DNA of 64,000 bases from Mycetocola reblochoni REB411. Lineage in GTDB: Bacteria; Actinomycetota; Actinomycetes; Actinomycetales; Microbacteriaceae. This document shows positions 1-7,042 of this stretch, piece by piece. The position numbers and the translations under genes are program-made. The first letter of the stretch is position 1, and every line of letters starts with the position of its first letter. The stretch spans positions 146,080 to 210,079 of the forward strand of contig NZ_FUKR01000032.1 of assembly GCF_900163835.1 (NCBI RefSeq). The letters run 5' to 3'. The notes below the pieces were generated by a model. The model worked only from the letters and a program-made list of their open reading frames with translations. It was not told the DNA's origin and did not search any database.

Positions 1-188
1 GCGCGTCCCCGACGCTGCCGGCCGCGGTCGAGACGACGCTCCGCTCGGTTCGCGAGGCACTCGCCGACGACCTGGACACGCCGCGGGCGCTGGCGATCCT
101 CGATGAGGCGGCCGAGCGCGGCACCGACGACACCGGAGTGCTCCGTCACGCCGTGCTCGCGCTGCTCGGGGTGGCCCTTCCCAGCTGA
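1..188 (+). CDS. mshC: mshC 3' end: L-cysteine:1D-myo-inositol 2-amino-2-deoxy-glucopyranoside ligase (partial)
   Basis: Only the last 61 or so codons are present, read in the frame beginning at base 3 and ending in TGA at 186-188. The tail contains an alpha-helical stretch with the submotif LADDLDTPRAL, typical of the C-terminal helical domain of cysteinyl-tRNA-synthetase-like enzymes, and ends VALPS. MshC joins cysteine to glucosaminyl-inositol in mycothiol synthesis, and in actinobacteria it lies beside a PAC2 gene, as here. Assignment rests on this short tail plus synteny; a true cysteinyl-tRNA synthetase is the main alternative. The gene converges on the PAC2 gene with only 28 bp between the stops. 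Confidence 0.7.
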   Translation, partial: ASPTLPAAVETTLRSVREALADDLDTPRALAILDEAAERGTDDTGVLRHAVLALLGVALPS

Positions 189-216
189 GTGATCGGTGCC
201 GGTGACGGGCTGACGG

Positions 217-1062
217 TCAGGACCCGAGCGGCCCCTCGCCCCTGTCGCCCTTGCCCCTGTCGTCGTCGCGGCGCAGGTAGCGTTCGAACTCCTCGGCGAT
301 GGCCTCACCGCTCGCCTCTGGCGACTCCACCGTGTCCCTGGTGTGCTCGAGCTGCTGGATGTACTCGGCCATCTCCTCGTCGTCGTCGGCGATGGTGTCC
401 ACCCCCTGCTGCCACTGCTCGGCCTCGCGCGCCAGCGCCTCCGGCTCGACGGCCACGCCGACCAGGGAGGCCACCTTGCGCACGAGGGCGAGCGCGGCCT
501 TCGGGTTGGGCGTGCTGTGCACGTAGTGCGGGACCTGGGCCCACATCATCAGCGTCGGGATGCCCGCCGTCTCCGCGCTGTCTGCCAGCACGGAGGACAG
601 CCCGACCGGTCCCTCGTACTGACTGCGCTCCAGCTGCAGCCGGTCCCTGACCTCCTCGTTGTCGGAGCTCAGCGTGATGGGGGTCTCCCTGGTGTGCGGG
701 GCGTCGGCCAGCAGGCTGCCGAGCAGGATCATGTGCTCCACGTCATGGGCGAGCGCGATGTCGAGGATCTCGGCGACGAAGGCCTGCCAGCTGCGCGCCG
801 GCTCCTGCGCGAGCAGGACGAGGAGCCGTCCGTCGTCCGCCGGCGTGTAGAGCTGAGCCCCCGGCCAGACGATCTCTCTGGTGCCGTCGCCGCGGATGCT
901 GATCCGGGGCCGGGAGAACTGGTAGTCGTAGTACGGCTCGGGGTCGATCGAGCGGGCCAGACGGAGGCCGGCCCTGTCCCTCAGCTCCGTGGCGGCGCGC
1001 GTGGACGCCTCGCCGGCGTCGGTCCAGCCGTCGAAGGCCACGATGAGTACCCGGCCGTTCAC
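217..1062 (-). CDS. PAC2 family protein
   Basis: 281 aa, GTG start (VNGRVLIVAFDGW). The protein has the PAC2 (proteasome-assembly-chaperone-like, DUF75) fold signature: an N-terminal strand followed by FDGWTDAGEAS at residues 10-20, and the conserved loop GSLLADAPHTR at about 115-125. The C terminus is acidic and then basic (about 240-281). Actinobacterial PAC2 proteins are widespread and of unknown function; the archaeal and eukaryotic relatives help proteasome assembly, but no proteasome genes are seen here. The longer upstream reading frame lies over the divergent gene and has no PAC2 content, so GTG at 1062 is preferred although its ribosome-binding site is weak. It is divergent from the HAD-TrmI gene, with 72 bp between the two starts. 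Confidence 0.85.
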   Translation of the reverse strand: MNGRVLIVAFDGWTDAGEASTRAATELRDRAGLRLARSIDPEPYYDYQFSRPRISIRGDGTREIVWPGAQLYTPADDGRLLVLLAQEPARSWQAFVAEILDIALAHDVEHMILLGSLLADAPHTRETPITLSSDNEEVRDRLQLERSQYEGPVGLSSVLADSAETAGIPTLMMWAQVPHYVHSTPNPKAALALVRKVASLVGVAVEPEALAREAEQWQQGVDTIADDDEEMAEYIQQLEHTRDTVESPEASGEAIAEEFERYLRRDDDRGKGDRGEGPLGS

Positions 1063-1120
1063 GCAGCCGTCCGCCGAATCCGTTCCCGCATCTGACCAGG
1101 ATAGGCCCCGCGGGACCAGA

Positions 1121-1134
1121 TAGCATGGTGCCCC
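1121..1134 (+). promoter_or_regulatory. Candidate -10 (TAGCAT) of a leaderless HAD-TrmI transcript
   Basis: TAGCAT at 1121-1126 fits the actinobacterial -10 pattern TANNNT and lies 8 nt before the GTG at 1135. No Shine-Dalgarno sequence precedes that GTG, which suggests the mRNA begins at or near the start codon. There is no clear -35. Confidence 0.4.
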
Positions 1135-2844
1135 GTGAGCATTCCCGCACCCGCCGCAGTCCTCTGGGACATGGACGGCACCATCGTCGACACCGAGCCG
1201 TTCTGGATCGAGTGCGAGACCGCGCTCGTTCAGGAGCACGGCGGCACCTGGAGCCACGAGCAGGCCATGCGAATGGTCGGATCGGGGCTGTGGGAGAGCG
1301 CGGAGGTCCTCCGCGCCGCCGGCGTCGACCTGGAGCCGGACGACCTCGTCACCACACTGACCGGACGTGTCATGGGCCTCATCGCCGAGAGGGGACTTCC
1401 GTTCCGTCCCGGCGCACGGGAGCTCATCGCCGAGTTCGCGGAGCGCCGCGTGCCCCAGGCGATCGTCACCATGTCGATCCTGCCGATGGCGCGCGCCGTC
1501 GCGGCGCTGCTGCCGGAGGGCACCTTCGACACGCTCGTCACCGGCGATGCCGTCCCGCTGCCGAAACCCCACCCCGATCCCTATCTGCTCGCGGCGGAGC
1601 GCCTCGGCGTCGACATCGCGGACTGCATCGCGCTCGAGGACTCGCCGACGGGCCTGCGTGCCGCCGTCGCGTCCGGGGCAACGGCCGTCGCCGTGCCGCA
1701 CGCCGTGCCGATCCCCTCCGGCCCCGACCACCACACACTTCCCACGCTCGCCGGCGTGGATGCCGACCGTCTGATCGCCCTGCACACGGGCCGCACGAAC
1801 GAAGGAACCCCCCCGAGCATGACCACCGCTTCACCGGCCAACAGCGGGCCGTTCCGCTACGGCGACCGGGTCCAGCTCACCGGACCCAAGAACAAACTGC
1901 ACACCATCGCCCTCAAGCCGGGCGCGTCGTTCCACACCCATCGCGGGTTCATCAACCACGACGACCTCGTCGGGCTGCCGGACGGCTCCGTGGTCAGCAA
2001 CTCGGTCGGCGTCGAGCACCTCGCGTTGCGTCCGCTGCTGTCGGACTTCGTCATGTCGATGCCGCGCGGCGCCGCGATCATCTACCCGAAGGACGCCGCG
2101 CAGATCATCGCGCAGGCAGACATCTTCCCCGGCGCGCGCGTCGTCGAGGCGGGGGTCGGCTCCGGCGCGCTGTCGATGTGGCTCCTGCGCGCCCTCGGAC
2201 CGCAGGGGCGGCTGTTCTCGTTCGAGCGCCGTGAGGAGTTCGCCGATGTCGCCGTCGACAACGTCACCACGTTCTTCGGGCACGCCCAGGACAACTGGAC
2301 CGTCACGGTCGGCGACCTGGCCGAGGCGTTGCCGGGCACCGTGCCCGACGGCGAGGCCGATCGGGTCGTGCTGGACATGCTCGCGCCCTGGGACTGCATC
2401 GAGGCCGCGGCCGACGCGCTGACGCCCGGAGGGGTGCTGCTGTGCTACATCGCGACCGTCACCCAGCTCTCGAGGGTCGCGGAGGCCATCCGGGCGTCCG
2501 GCAGGTTCACGAACCCGCAGTCGACCGAGACCATGGTGCGGGGGTGGCACGTCGAGGGTCTCGCCGTGCGCCCGGAGCACCGCATGATCGGTCATACCGG
2601 GTTCCTCCTCACGGCCAGGCGCCTCGCCGACGGTGCCGTGCTGCCCGAGCTCAAGCGCAGGGCGAGCAAGTCGTCCTACAGCGACGCGGACGTCGAGATC
2701 TGGACGCCCGGGGCGCTGGGGGAGCGCACCATGAGCGACAAGAGCATCCGGAAGCGTCAGAGGGAGGCCGCGAAGGCAGCCGCCCTGTCGCTGTCGAAGG
2801 AACAGCAGGGCCCCGATGCGGGCTCTGTCCCCTCCGGCGACTAA
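1135..2844 (+). CDS. trmI: In-frame fusion: HAD-family hydrolase + tRNA (adenine-N1)-methyltransferase TrmI
   Basis: A single 569-codon frame from GTG 1135 with no stop between two recognisable proteins. Residues about 1-215 are a HAD phosphatase/beta-phosphoglucomutase-like hydrolase: nucleophile motif DMDGT (Asp12, Asp14), lysine motif PLPKPHPDP and acidic motif EDSPTG. Residues about 229-569 are a full actinobacterial TrmI: N-terminal GDRVQL and FHTHRGF segments, SAM motif I EAGVGSGAL near 338-346, and LDMLAPW near 413-419. TrmI makes m1A at position 58 of tRNA. In most relatives the two are separate adjacent genes. Here ATG 1819 with GAAGGA 12 nt upstream could start a separate TrmI, so the locus may give a fused protein, two proteins, or both. 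The C-terminal tail is lysine/alanine-rich. Confidence 0.85.
   Translation: MSIPAPAAVLWDMDGTIVDTEPFWIECETALVQEHGGTWSHEQAMRMVGSGLWESAEVLRAAGVDLEPDDLVTTLTGRVMGLIAERGLPFRPGARELIAEFAERRVPQAIVTMSILPMARAVAALLPEGTFDTLVTGDAVPLPKPHPDPYLLAAERLGVDIADCIALEDSPTGLRAAVASGATAVAVPHAVPIPSGPDHHTLPTLAGVDADRLIALHTGRTNEGTPPSMTTASPANSGPFRYGDRVQLTGPKNKLHTIALKPGASFHTHRGFINHDDLVGLPDGSVVSNSVGVEHLALRPLLSDFVMSMPRGAAIIYPKDAAQIIAQADIFPGARVVEAGVGSGALSMWLLRALGPQGRLFSFERREEFADVAVDNVTTFFGHAQDNWTVTVGDLAEALPGTVPDGEADRVVLDMLAPWDCIEAAADALTPGGVLLCYIATVTQLSRVAEAIRASGRFTNPQSTETMVRGWHVEGLAVRPEHRMIGHTGFLLTARRLADGAVLPELKRRASKSSYSDADVEIWTPGALGERTMSDKSIRKRQREAAKAAALSLSKEQQGPDAGSVPSGD
1801..1821 (+). promoter_or_regulatory. Possible internal ribosome-binding site and ATG start for TrmI
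   Basis: GAAGGA at 1801-1806 precedes ATG 1819-1821 by 12 nt, a slightly long spacing, exactly where the TrmI homology begins. It would allow TrmI (342 aa, 1819-2844) to be made independently of the HAD domain. Confidence 0.4.
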
Positions 2845-2847
2845 ACT
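2842..2847 (+). promoter_or_regulatory. Candidate -10 (TAAACT) for the FKBP lipoprotein gene
   Basis: TAAACT overlaps the TrmI stop codon and lies 42 nt before the GTG at 2890, allowing a 5' UTR of about 35 nt that includes a GAGG ribosome-binding site. No convincing -35 is visible. Confidence 0.25.
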
Positions 2848-2889
2848 CGTGTCGTCGGTGATCGCCGACCGCCGTCGAAGTGAGGTTAC

Positions 2890-3867
2890 GTGTCCAAGGT
2901 TCCCGCCGTCCTGCTGTCCTCCGTCCTCGTGCTCGCCGGCCTGACCGCGTGCTCGACGGCGCCCGCGACGTCGGCGTCGGACTGCGAGCCCGTCGTCCAG
3001 GGCGGCTCGACCTCGACGGCCGTCCGGGTGTCGTCCGACCTCGCCGAGGAGCCGGACGCGCACTTCAGCGCACCGCTGGACGGCACGGTCACCGAGCGCA
3101 CCGTCGCCGTCGCCGGTGACGGCCCGGTCGTCACCGAGGACACGCTTCCGTCGGTGACGTTCAGCATCTACGACGGGACGACCGGCGACGAGGTCGTCTC
3201 CACCGGCATCGACGCGCCCACGCTGGCGACGGCCCTCGCGGCGCAGGCGCCGGTCATCGACGACGCCCTCCAGTGCGCCACCGGCGGGTCCCGCCTCGTC
3301 GTCACCCTCGGCGGCGAGGACGCGGCACCGTTGGCCCAGGCGTTCGCCGGCTACGGTGTCGCCGCCGACTCGACCATCGTCGTCGCGATCGACGTGCACG
3401 ATGTGCTGCCGCGCGTGGCCTCCGGGTCGCCGCAGGCCGTGTTCGCTTCCGGTCTGCCCGCCGTCGTGCAGGACGCCGAGGGCACACCCGGCATCAACAT
3501 CCCCTCAACCCCCGCCCCGTCCACGCTCCGGGTGGCGGAGCTCATCGCCGGCGACGGCGCACCGGTGGACACCGACCGCCCCGTCCTGGTCAACGCGATG
3601 ATCGTGCTGTGGGACGACGGCCAGATCGTCAGCTCCAGCTGGCAGGACAACACGCCGAGCCTGCTCGACGTCAGCAGCATCGCCGCGGACGATGCCATGG
3701 GCCAGACCTTCACCACCATGCTCAGCGACCGCACCGCGGGCTCCCGCGTCGTCGCGGTCGTCCCGCCGGAGAACGGCTACGGTGCGGAGGGCGCCGGGCA
3801 GATCCCCGGCGGAGCGACCCAGATCATCGTCCTCGACGTCCTGGGCAACCTCGGCGACGGACAGTAG
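2890..3867 (+). CDS. FKBP-type peptidyl-prolyl cis-trans isomerase, lipoprotein
   Basis: 325 aa, GTG start with a GAGG site upstream. Residues 1-21 form a lipoprotein signal peptide with lipobox LTAC (Cys21), so the mature protein should be anchored on the outer face of the membrane. The C-terminal part, about residues 230-320, is an FKBP domain ending in the signature ENGYGAEG...IPGGATQIIVLDVLG; a more degenerate FKBP-like half precedes it (about 40-170). Such extracytoplasmic isomerases are thought to help fold exported proteins. A similar FKBP gene often follows TrmI in Microbacteriaceae. LspA (39.2 kb) and Lnt (9.5 kb) in this window could process it. Catalytic activity of the N-terminal half is doubtful. 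Confidence 0.85.
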   Translation: MSKVPAVLLSSVLVLAGLTACSTAPATSASDCEPVVQGGSTSTAVRVSSDLAEEPDAHFSAPLDGTVTERTVAVAGDGPVVTEDTLPSVTFSIYDGTTGDEVVSTGIDAPTLATALAAQAPVIDDALQCATGGSRLVVTLGGEDAAPLAQAFAGYGVAADSTIVVAIDVHDVLPRVASGSPQAVFASGLPAVVQDAEGTPGINIPSTPAPSTLRVAELIAGDGAPVDTDRPVLVNAMIVLWDDGQIVSSSWQDNTPSLLDVSSIAADDAMGQTFTTMLSDRTAGSRVVAVVPPENGYGAEGAGQIPGGATQIIVLDVLGNLGDGQ

Positions 3868-3885
3868 CAGGGGAGCGGCGACCAG

Positions 3886-4932
3886 ATGGCGGCACGGAGT
3901 CCCGGCATTCCGGCGCAGGAGCGCCTGTTCTCGCTGGTGCTGGCATTGCTGGCCAGTGAGCACGGCCTGAGCAAGTCGGACATCCTGTCGACGGTGCAGG
4001 GATACCGTCAGCGTTATGACTCCTCCGGAGGCAACCAGAGCCTGGAGCGGCAGTTCGAGCGGGACAAGGACGACCTCAGGGAGCTCGGCATCCCCATCGA
4101 GACGACCGAGCCCCCGGGGGAGCAGGGCAACAACCAGTTGTTGCGCTACCGCATTCCACGCGGGGAGTACGAGCTGCCGACCGAGCTCACCTTCACCCCG
4201 GAGGAGATGGCCGTGCTCAGCCTGGCCGGCACCGTCTGGCGCGAGGGGGCGCTGTCATCGCAGTCGCAGCGGGCGCTGCTCAAGCTGCGCTCCCTCGGCG
4301 CCCACACCGCGCAGACGCCGATCAGCTACGCCCCGCGCGTCTCGATCGCCGAGGACTCCTTCGCCCCGCTCTCCAGTGCGCTCGACCGCAAGCGTCTGGC
4401 GGAGTTCCGGTACCTCAAGCCCGGCCGTCTCGACGCCGAGGTGCGCCGGGTCGCTCCGTTGGCACTCGTGCAGCACCACGGCCGCTGGCACCTGTACGCG
4501 CACGACGCGTCCGCGGACGCGCCGCGGACCTTCCTTCTGTCCCGGATCGTCGGTCCGGTTCGCGAGCTCACCACCGCCCACACCTGGCCGCTCGACGGGG
4601 CGGCGGCCGCGGCGCTCGAGGGCCTTGACCGGCTCTGGGAGCGCCAGGAGGCCGTGATCGTCGCGAGCGAGGGAAGCGACGCCCGGCTGCGGCTCGGCGC
4701 GAGGGCCCATGCCGACGACGACGGCACGCTCCGGGTCCATTACACGGACGGTGAGCTTCTCGCCGATGAACTGGCCGGGTACGGGCCCGACATCGTCGTG
4801 CACTCGCCGGCGTCGCTCGTCGACGCGGTGCGGCTGCGCCTCGGACGTGTCCGCGCCCTTCACTCCGCGGGCGCCGGGTCGACGCAGCGCCCTGGTGCTC
4901 CGGCTGCGTCCGAGCAGAGGGGGGACCGCTGA
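3886..4932 (+). CDS. pafB: PafB, WYL-domain transcriptional regulator subunit
   Basis: 348 aa. It has an N-terminal winged-helix segment (about 10-75, with the RQFERDKDDLRELGIPI pattern of the family), a middle linker, a WYL domain at about 150-225 (RVAPLALV...WHLYAHD) and a C-terminal WCX extension. PafB pairs with PafC to form the PafBC activator of the LexA-independent DNA-damage response in mycobacteria; WYL domains are thought to sense nucleic-acid ligands. Its stop overlaps the pafC ATG by one nucleotide (TGATG), implying translational coupling. The Pup-ligase gene pafA that precedes it in mycobacteria is not here; an FKBP gene is. Confidence 0.9.
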   Translation: MAARSPGIPAQERLFSLVLALLASEHGLSKSDILSTVQGYRQRYDSSGGNQSLERQFERDKDDLRELGIPIETTEPPGEQGNNQLLRYRIPRGEYELPTELTFTPEEMAVLSLAGTVWREGALSSQSQRALLKLRSLGAHTAQTPISYAPRVSIAEDSFAPLSSALDRKRLAEFRYLKPGRLDAEVRRVAPLALVQHHGRWHLYAHDASADAPRTFLLSRIVGPVRELTTAHTWPLDGAAAAALEGLDRLWERQEAVIVASEGSDARLRLGARAHADDDGTLRVHYTDGELLADELAGYGPDIVVHSPASLVDAVRLRLGRVRALHSAGAGSTQRPGAPAASEQRGDR

Positions 4933-5936
4933 TGGCCGCGCGCGCACCGCAGGGTGCCAGGGACAAGCTCGCCTTCCTGCTCGCTCTCGTTCCGTACCTT
5001 CTCGACAGGGAGCGGGCCGACGTCGCGGAGGTGGCGGAGCACTTCAGCGTGAGCGAGGCCGAGGTCCGCCAGGCGGTCCGGCTCATCGCGGTGTCGGGCG
5101 TGCCGGGGGAGACCGACGCGTACCTGCCCGGCGATCTCTTCGACATCGACTGGGGAGCGTTCGAGGACGACGACGAGATCGTCATCACGCACCGGGTCGT
5201 CATCAACGAGCCACCGCGTTTCTCCTCGCGGGAGGCCGCGGCGCTGCTGGCCGGGCTCCAGTACCTGTCGGCGCTTCCCTCGGCCGGAGGACACGAGGTC
5301 CTCGACTCCGTGATGACGAAGCTCTCGCGCAGTGCCTCGGCCGAGCCCAGCCAGCTCGCCGTGCAGAGCGCGGGCGATGCCGATCGCATCCTCGCGACCG
5401 TCGCAGCGGCGGTGGACGCCGGCCTCAGCGTCGAGTTCGACTACCGCACCGCACGGGGCACGAGCGAGCGCCGCGTCGTCGACCCGCTCCGCGTCGACTC
5501 GGTCGACTCGGACTGGTACCTGCGCGCGTGGGACAGGCGCCGCGAGGCCGTGCGGACCTTCCGCGTCGACCGGATGTCGGCGGTGACGCAGGGCAGTCAG
5601 GCGATCAGCACGCGCCCCGGCGACGTCGCGGTGCCCGACGCGCTGTTCTCCCCGTCCGATCAGGACACCTGCGTGACGGTCCTCGTCGACGTCCAGATCC
5701 TGCCGTTCCTCGGCGAGTACGTCGACTCCGTGCCTGATGAGGTGCCCGCGGCCGGCCGCGTCGAGATCGGCCTCCGCCTGGCGCACCCGGACGTGGTCTC
5801 GCGGATCGCGGCGCGCTTCGCCGGCCTGATGGAGGTCGTCGACCCGGTCGAGCTTCGCGATGAGGTGCGTTCCTGGGCGCAGTCCGCTCTGGACGCCTAC
5901 GAGACGGTGCCGCCGTCCAGCGACCGGGCGGACTGA
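4932..5936 (+). CDS. pafC: PafC, WYL-domain transcriptional regulator subunit
   Basis: 334 aa. It has an N-terminal helix-turn-helix region (residues about 10-55, VAEVAEHFSVSEAEVRQAV), a WYL domain around 165-215 containing the literal motif DWYLRAWD, and a C-terminal WCX-like domain. It is the partner of PafB, and in some species the two are fused. The ATG overlaps the pafB stop. The downstream neighbours tatA-tatC match the mycobacterial order pafB-pafC-tatA-tatC-helY, which strengthens the call. Confidence 0.9.
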   Translation: MAARAPQGARDKLAFLLALVPYLLDRERADVAEVAEHFSVSEAEVRQAVRLIAVSGVPGETDAYLPGDLFDIDWGAFEDDDEIVITHRVVINEPPRFSSREAAALLAGLQYLSALPSAGGHEVLDSVMTKLSRSASAEPSQLAVQSAGDADRILATVAAAVDAGLSVEFDYRTARGTSERRVVDPLRVDSVDSDWYLRAWDRRREAVRTFRVDRMSAVTQGSQAISTRPGDVAVPDALFSPSDQDTCVTVLVDVQILPFLGEYVDSVPDEVPAAGRVEIGLRLAHPDVVSRIAARFAGLMEVVDPVELRDEVRSWAQSALDAYETVPPSSDRAD

Positions 5937-5941
5937 GCGGG

Positions 5942-5947
5942 TAGACT
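5942..5947 (+). promoter_or_regulatory. Candidate -10 (TAGACT) for tatA-tatC
   Basis: TAGACT lies just after the pafC stop, 24 nt before the tatA ATG, and is followed by a strong GGAGGA ribosome-binding site at 5961-5966. It suggests a promoter of its own for tat genes; no clear -35 was seen. Confidence 0.35.
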
Positions 5948-5971
5948 GCACTGACGACCCGGAGGACTCTC

Positions 5972-6244
5972 ATGTTTAGCAACCTCGGTGGACCCCACCT
6001 GATCATCATCCTGTTCATCATCATCCTGCTGTTCGGCGCGCCCAAGCTGCCGGCGCTGGCGCGCAGCCTCGGCCAGTCGATGAAGATCTTCCGCAGCGAG
6101 GTGAGCACCAAGAACGGTGCCGCATCCGGCACGGACGCCGCTGACGGGACGACGAGCACGCCGGCGGCTCCGACGGAGAACACCGCCCCCGGACCGACCG
6201 CGACGAGCGACACGACCGGCGGCGACACCCGACCCAGCGCCTAG
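5972..6244 (+). CDS. tatA: TatA, twin-arginine translocase pore subunit
   Basis: 90 aa. One N-terminal membrane helix (about 8-24, IIILFIIILLFGAPKLP), the conserved FGAPKLP hinge, an amphipathic helix (ALARSLGQSMKIFRSEV) and a Thr/Ala/Pro-rich tail make this a typical TatA. TatA oligomers form the export path for folded proteins with twin-arginine signals, such as Rieske proteins. It sits 9 nt before tatC. TatB is not encoded nearby, as is normal for these actinobacteria, where it lies elsewhere or is missing. Confidence 0.95.
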   Translation: MFSNLGGPHLIIILFIIILLFGAPKLPALARSLGQSMKIFRSEVSTKNGAASGTDAADGTTSTPAAPTENTAPGPTATSDTTGGDTRPSA

Positions 6245-6253
6245 CGAGCGTCG

Positions 6254-7042
6254 GTGAGTCCCCGCGCCACCCGCAACCGCGAGGGCCGGATGTCCCTCGG
6301 AGCCCACCTGGTCGAGCTCCGCAAACGTCTGGTGCTGGCCGCCATCGGCGTCGGCCTGGGAATGGTCCTCGGTTTCGTCGTCTCCGGCTGGGTGATCGAG
6401 CAGATCACCATCCCGATCGAGACGATCGCCGAGTCCCGCAACGCCTCCCTCAACTTCGACACCGTCACTTCGAGCTTCGACCTCCGGCTCAAGGTGGCGC
6501 TGACGGTCGGGGTCGTGGCGTCCTCACCCGTGTGGCTCTACCAGATCTGGGCGTTCCTCGTCCCCGGTCTGACGCGCAAGGAGGTGCTCTACGCGCTCGG
6601 CTTCCTCGGCAGCGCGGTCCCGCTCTTCCTCATCGGCTGCTCGGCCGGCTGGCTGGTCATGCCGCACATCGTGGAACTCATGGCGGGGTTCACCCCGTCC
6701 GAGAACGCGACCAACCTGTACCAGGCGTCCTACTACTACGACTTCGTCCTGAAGCTCATGCTCGCGGTCGGCATCGCCTTCGTCCTGCCGGTGTTCCTCG
6801 TCCTGCTCAACTTCGTCGGTGTGCTCTCCGCAGCTGCGATCATCGGCGGCTGGCGGATCGCCATCCTCGTGATCGTGCTGTTCTGCGCGCTGGCGACGCC
6901 CGCGGCCGACGTGATCTCGATGTTCCTGCTGGCGATCCCGATGATCGTGCTCTACTTCGCCGCGTACGGCGTCGCCTGGCTGCATGACCGGCGGGCGCGT
7001 CGGCGCTCCGATGCCCTCGCGGCGGAAACGGCCCCCCTGTGA
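6254..7042 (+). CDS. tatC: TatC, twin-arginine translocase receptor subunit
   Basis: 262 aa, GTG start. A polytopic protein with six predicted membrane helices and the TatC N-terminal signature MSLGAHLVELRKRL (about 13-26) that helps bind twin-arginine signals, plus the conserved FLVPGLTRKE segment in the first cytoplasmic loop. It works with TatA in Sec-independent export. Its stop overlaps the helY GTG start by 4 nt (GTGA). Confidence 0.95.
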   Translation: MSPRATRNREGRMSLGAHLVELRKRLVLAAIGVGLGMVLGFVVSGWVIEQITIPIETIAESRNASLNFDTVTSSFDLRLKVALTVGVVASSPVWLYQIWAFLVPGLTRKEVLYALGFLGSAVPLFLIGCSAGWLVMPHIVELMAGFTPSENATNLYQASYYYDFVLKLMLAVGIAFVLPVFLVLLNFVGVLSAAAIIGGWRIAILVIVLFCALATPAADVISMFLLAIPMIVLYFAAYGVAWLHDRRARRRSDALAAETAPL

